Below are positions 62,143 through 64,000 of a stretch of DNA of 64,000 nucleotides, piece after piece. The position numbers and the translations under genes are program-made. The notes under the pieces are model-generated. The model was given only the letters and a program-made list of their open reading frames with translations. It was not told the origin of the DNA and made no database searches. Location of the stretch: contig JAJDAE010000194.1 of assembly GCA_029262035.1 (NCBI GenBank), positions 1 to 64,000 on the forward strand. The letters are read 5' to 3'. This stretch comes from Candidatus Zhuqueibacterota bacterium (GTDB taxonomy: Bacteria; Zhuqueibacterota; Zhuqueibacteria; Oceanimicrobiales; Oceanimicrobiaceae). How positions within the stretch are numbered: the first letter of the stretch is position 1; each line of letters starts with the position of its first letter.

Positions 62143-64000
62143 TTAAAATGGCAAACGGCTTATCTCCTCAAGTCCGTATTTATCTATCTTGATGTGGTAG
62201 CCGGCGTGACTCAAATCCAGGCGGTTCCCTAACGCCAAAAATGGGCGTAAAACGGAGATTTCTTTCGCCAAATCAAAGTAGGCTTTACCGCCATATTTGA
62301 GATGCAAACCATGGTCGCTATCTTTTGATTCTAAAGAAATTGCAGTATCTTGCCAATATCCATCTGTATTTAACTTAAAAATTCTATTATTTATATTTTT
62401 TGTTTTTGTATTAATTGTTTGGTTGAATGAAACAGCCTCTTTTAAGCTTTTCAGGGTTTCGATTCTTGCGATTACTTTTTCCCCGGTAAATTCATCATTT
62501 TTTTCAGTACTAACATCAAAATCATCTAAAAGTGGAGAGAGTTCTTTTCTAAAATATTCATACTCAGATTTACTAAAAACCTTATGCTTTTCCAGCGAGA
62601 ATCCGAGTTTTCTTTTTTGCCAAATATATTTAATGAAAATATTTTCGTTAGAGCTTTGAGCAAAAGTTATATCAAACTGTAGTTTTTTTTCACCATTCTG
62701 ACCATTTCCGCTTAAATATAAATTGAACTGCCCTGGCTGTTTATATCTTCCAACAATTATAATTTTTGCATTCTGGTAGATATTCAGGTAATTGTTCCCA
62801 AACACATCTCTAAGTTCAGCATTTGAAACTGAAAAATTAATTGAACCCAATACGGGAGATTTAACCGACTTGATAAATTGAACCAGTCTGTCGCTTAATT
62901 GGGATAACCGCTGAACATATTCCGAATGCCCGCTCGTGAGACTTGTAAGACTTTGCAACAATTTTGCATCTACTTCACTTTTAATTGCAAATGTATGAAT
63001 TTGATAATCGTATGCGTTTAATCCTTTGACATTTTCGAGTATAGTGAAAGTATCTGTAACACCAACAGTTGGCACACCATCAGTAATAAAAATAATCTGT
63101 TTTATCTTGTCATATTTGGGTTTAATGCTAAATGCCGTTAAAAGCGCTGCGTTAATATTTGTGCCACCACCGGAAACCAGGGCTTCAACGTACTCGCAAG
63201 CATCTGTACTAAACTCCGAAGCTTTGACCAGATTCTTTTGGTAGATTTTTATTGCAGAGCCGTAGGTTATTATGTTGAAATAGTCATCTCGATTTAGATT
63301 TTTGATAGATCGTTTCAACCCGTTTTGGGCGAACTTAAGCTTTTCGCCTGCCATACTACCTGAAACATCTAAAACAAAAATAATGTCTTTGGGTAAAATT
63401 TTACTTTTAGGCACAGGATTTAATGGTGAGGCCAAAAGCATAAAGTAGCCATCCTTTGACTCATCTGGCCTGTAGCTTAGTACATTGCAGCTTATATCCT
63501 TTTCATCCTGGGCATAATAAAGTACAAGGTCGTTTGAAAGCAAATCCTTATTATTTACAGAAATATTTACCCGTGATCTGTTTTTGCGGTCAATGTTTAT
63601 ATTGCAATTAGGAGAATAAATATTCTTAATATAAGAATCCGAAAGTAAAGTGACTTTGAAGCTTTTTTCAAATGCGACGGCATCTTTCTTTAAATCACTC
63701 AATCCTTCCAGAGACACAGCCGTAGAGGCTATTACAGTATAATTTTTTAGTCCTCTACCAGATGTTATTTCAAACGCCCTTCTTTGCAGGTTGCCCGGAT
63801 ATCTTGGAAAATCAAGTCTTGTAAGTCCGCCCTCTGTATTCAGAATTTGAGAATATTTAAAAGTAATAGACCGTTTTTCTTTTGCCGGAATCTGATATGC
63901 ATTAACCTGAAACCACTGCCTGTCCATTAAATCAAAAAAAGACGGGCTGAAACCGTCTTTTATAAATGCAAAGCAGAGTTGAGTTGACTGTTTCTTCTCC
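62143..64000 (-). CDS. VWA-domain protein with an incomplete VIT-like N-terminal region (partial)
   Basis: The frame is open to the right edge, so its start is not certain; the first ATG seen is 63927, giving 594 residues. About residues 1-120 resemble the last part of a VIT domain (FQVNAYQIPAKEKRSITFKY, LDFPRYPGN). A von Willebrand A domain follows (about 170-350): IIFVLDVSGSMAGEKLKFAQ has the DxSxS metal site, and FITDGVPTVG completes it. This layout matches inter-alpha-trypsin-inhibitor-like bacterial proteins. A terminator-like hairpin lies inside the open frame just upstream of ATG 63927, so the gene may really start there without most of the VIT domain. Confidence 0.7.
   Translation of the reverse strand, partial: EKKQSTQLCFAFIKDGFSPSFFDLMDRQWFQVNAYQIPAKEKRSITFKYSQILNTEGGLTRLDFPRYPGNLQRRAFEITSGRGLKNYTVIASTAVSLEGLSDLKKDAVAFEKSFKVTLLSDSYIKNIYSPNCNINIDRKNRSRVNISVNNKDLLSNDLVLYYAQDEKDISCNVLSYRPDESKDGYFMLLASPLNPVPKSKILPKDIIFVLDVSGSMAGEKLKFAQNGLKRSIKNLNRDDYFNIITYGSAIKIYQKNLVKASEFSTDACEYVEALVSGGGTNINAALLTAFSIKPKYDKIKQIIFITDGVPTVGVTDTFTILENVKGLNAYDYQIHTFAIKSEVDAKLLQSLTSLTSGHSEYVQRLSQLSDRLVQFIKSVKSPVLGSINFSVSNAELRDVFGNNYLNIYQNAKIIIVGRYKQPGQFNLYLSGNGQNGEKKLQFDITFAQSSNENIFIKYIWQKRKLGFSLEKHKVFSKSEYEYFRKELSPLLDDFDVSTEKNDEFTGEKVIARIETLKSLKEAVSFNQTINTKTKNINNRIFKLNTDGYWQDTAISLESKDSDHGLHLKYGGKAYFDLAKEISVLRPFLALGNRLDLSHAGYHIKIDKYGLEEISRLPF
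63934..63961 (-). terminator. Terminator-like hairpin upstream of the VWA start
   Basis: GACGG (63941-63945) pairs with CCGTC (63953-63957), extended by A and T pairs. On the minus strand it is followed by seven T residues, then GATTTA and ATG 63927. It would end a transcript entering from the right of the window, which argues that the VWA gene starts after it. Confidence 0.5.

Overview
The window is AT-rich DNA from a Gram-negative bacterium, probably of the FCB superphylum (a Calditrichota, Ignavibacteriota or KSB1-like lineage). Three things point there. Long secreted proteins carry Fn3-like repeats and end in a NYPNPFNP-type C-terminal sorting domain. A PorV-like outer-membrane protein sits beside them. 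Omp85 barrels, lipoproteins with clear lipoboxes and an ExbB/ExbD/TonB-like motor show a diderm envelope. The assignment is inference from protein style, not a phylogeny. Housekeeping promoters are of sigma-70 type (TTGACA-N17-TATATT occurs upstream of two genes, and a close relative precedes a tRNA).

Layout. 1-3.4 kb: the 3' end of a glycerophosphodiester phosphodiesterase, an M23 peptidase and a rhomboid protease. 3.4-6.8 kb: a membrane-tethered receiver protein, an initiator tRNA followed by a compact structured RNA, a pentapeptide-repeat membrane protein and a K+ channel. 7.0-24.3 kb: one long plus-strand cluster with a strong promoter and a structured leader. It encodes two giant secreted proteins, a PorV-like barrel fused to a helical domain, an ExbB-like protein with a periplasmic N-domain, two ExbD-like proteins, a TonB-like protein and a TPR/NHL protein. 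It reads as a proton-motive-force-driven surface or secretion system that I cannot match to a named one. 24.4-32.6 kb: a SulP transporter, then two Omp85-type barrels, a lipoprotein with protein-kinase-like motifs and an Npt-type nucleotide transporter. 32.6-36.8 kb: a strong terminator, a candidate sigma-54-driven small RNA, acyl-CoA dehydrogenase, a DUF1028 protein, a GT2 glycosyltransferase, a DedA/YqaA protein and tRNA-Pro.

36.9-43.3 kb (minus strand) is a regulatory block linked to motility: an NtrC-type activator, FliA-type sigma factor, GAF protein, receiver-PAS-HisKA protein without an ATPase, short FlgA-like protein, CsrA and a TPR protein. Sigma-54-type -24/-12 elements stand upstream of both the activator and fliA, suggesting a sigma-54 to sigma-28 cascade. 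43.4-62 kb is compact minus-strand housekeeping DNA: birA, xerD, csp, then radA-tgt-yajC-def-fmt-rsmB-PASTA-rpe, hisS, purL, an NHL protein, uvrC, mce and nadC. The tgt reading frame appears to start with CTG overlapping the radA stop codon. The window closes inside a VWA-domain protein.

The most interesting items are the Ton-motor surface cluster, the kinase-like lipoprotein next to a nucleotide transporter, two candidate structured RNAs (4.1 and 32.8 kb), the structured leader at 7.06-7.33 kb, and a set of perfect palindromes at gene ends.
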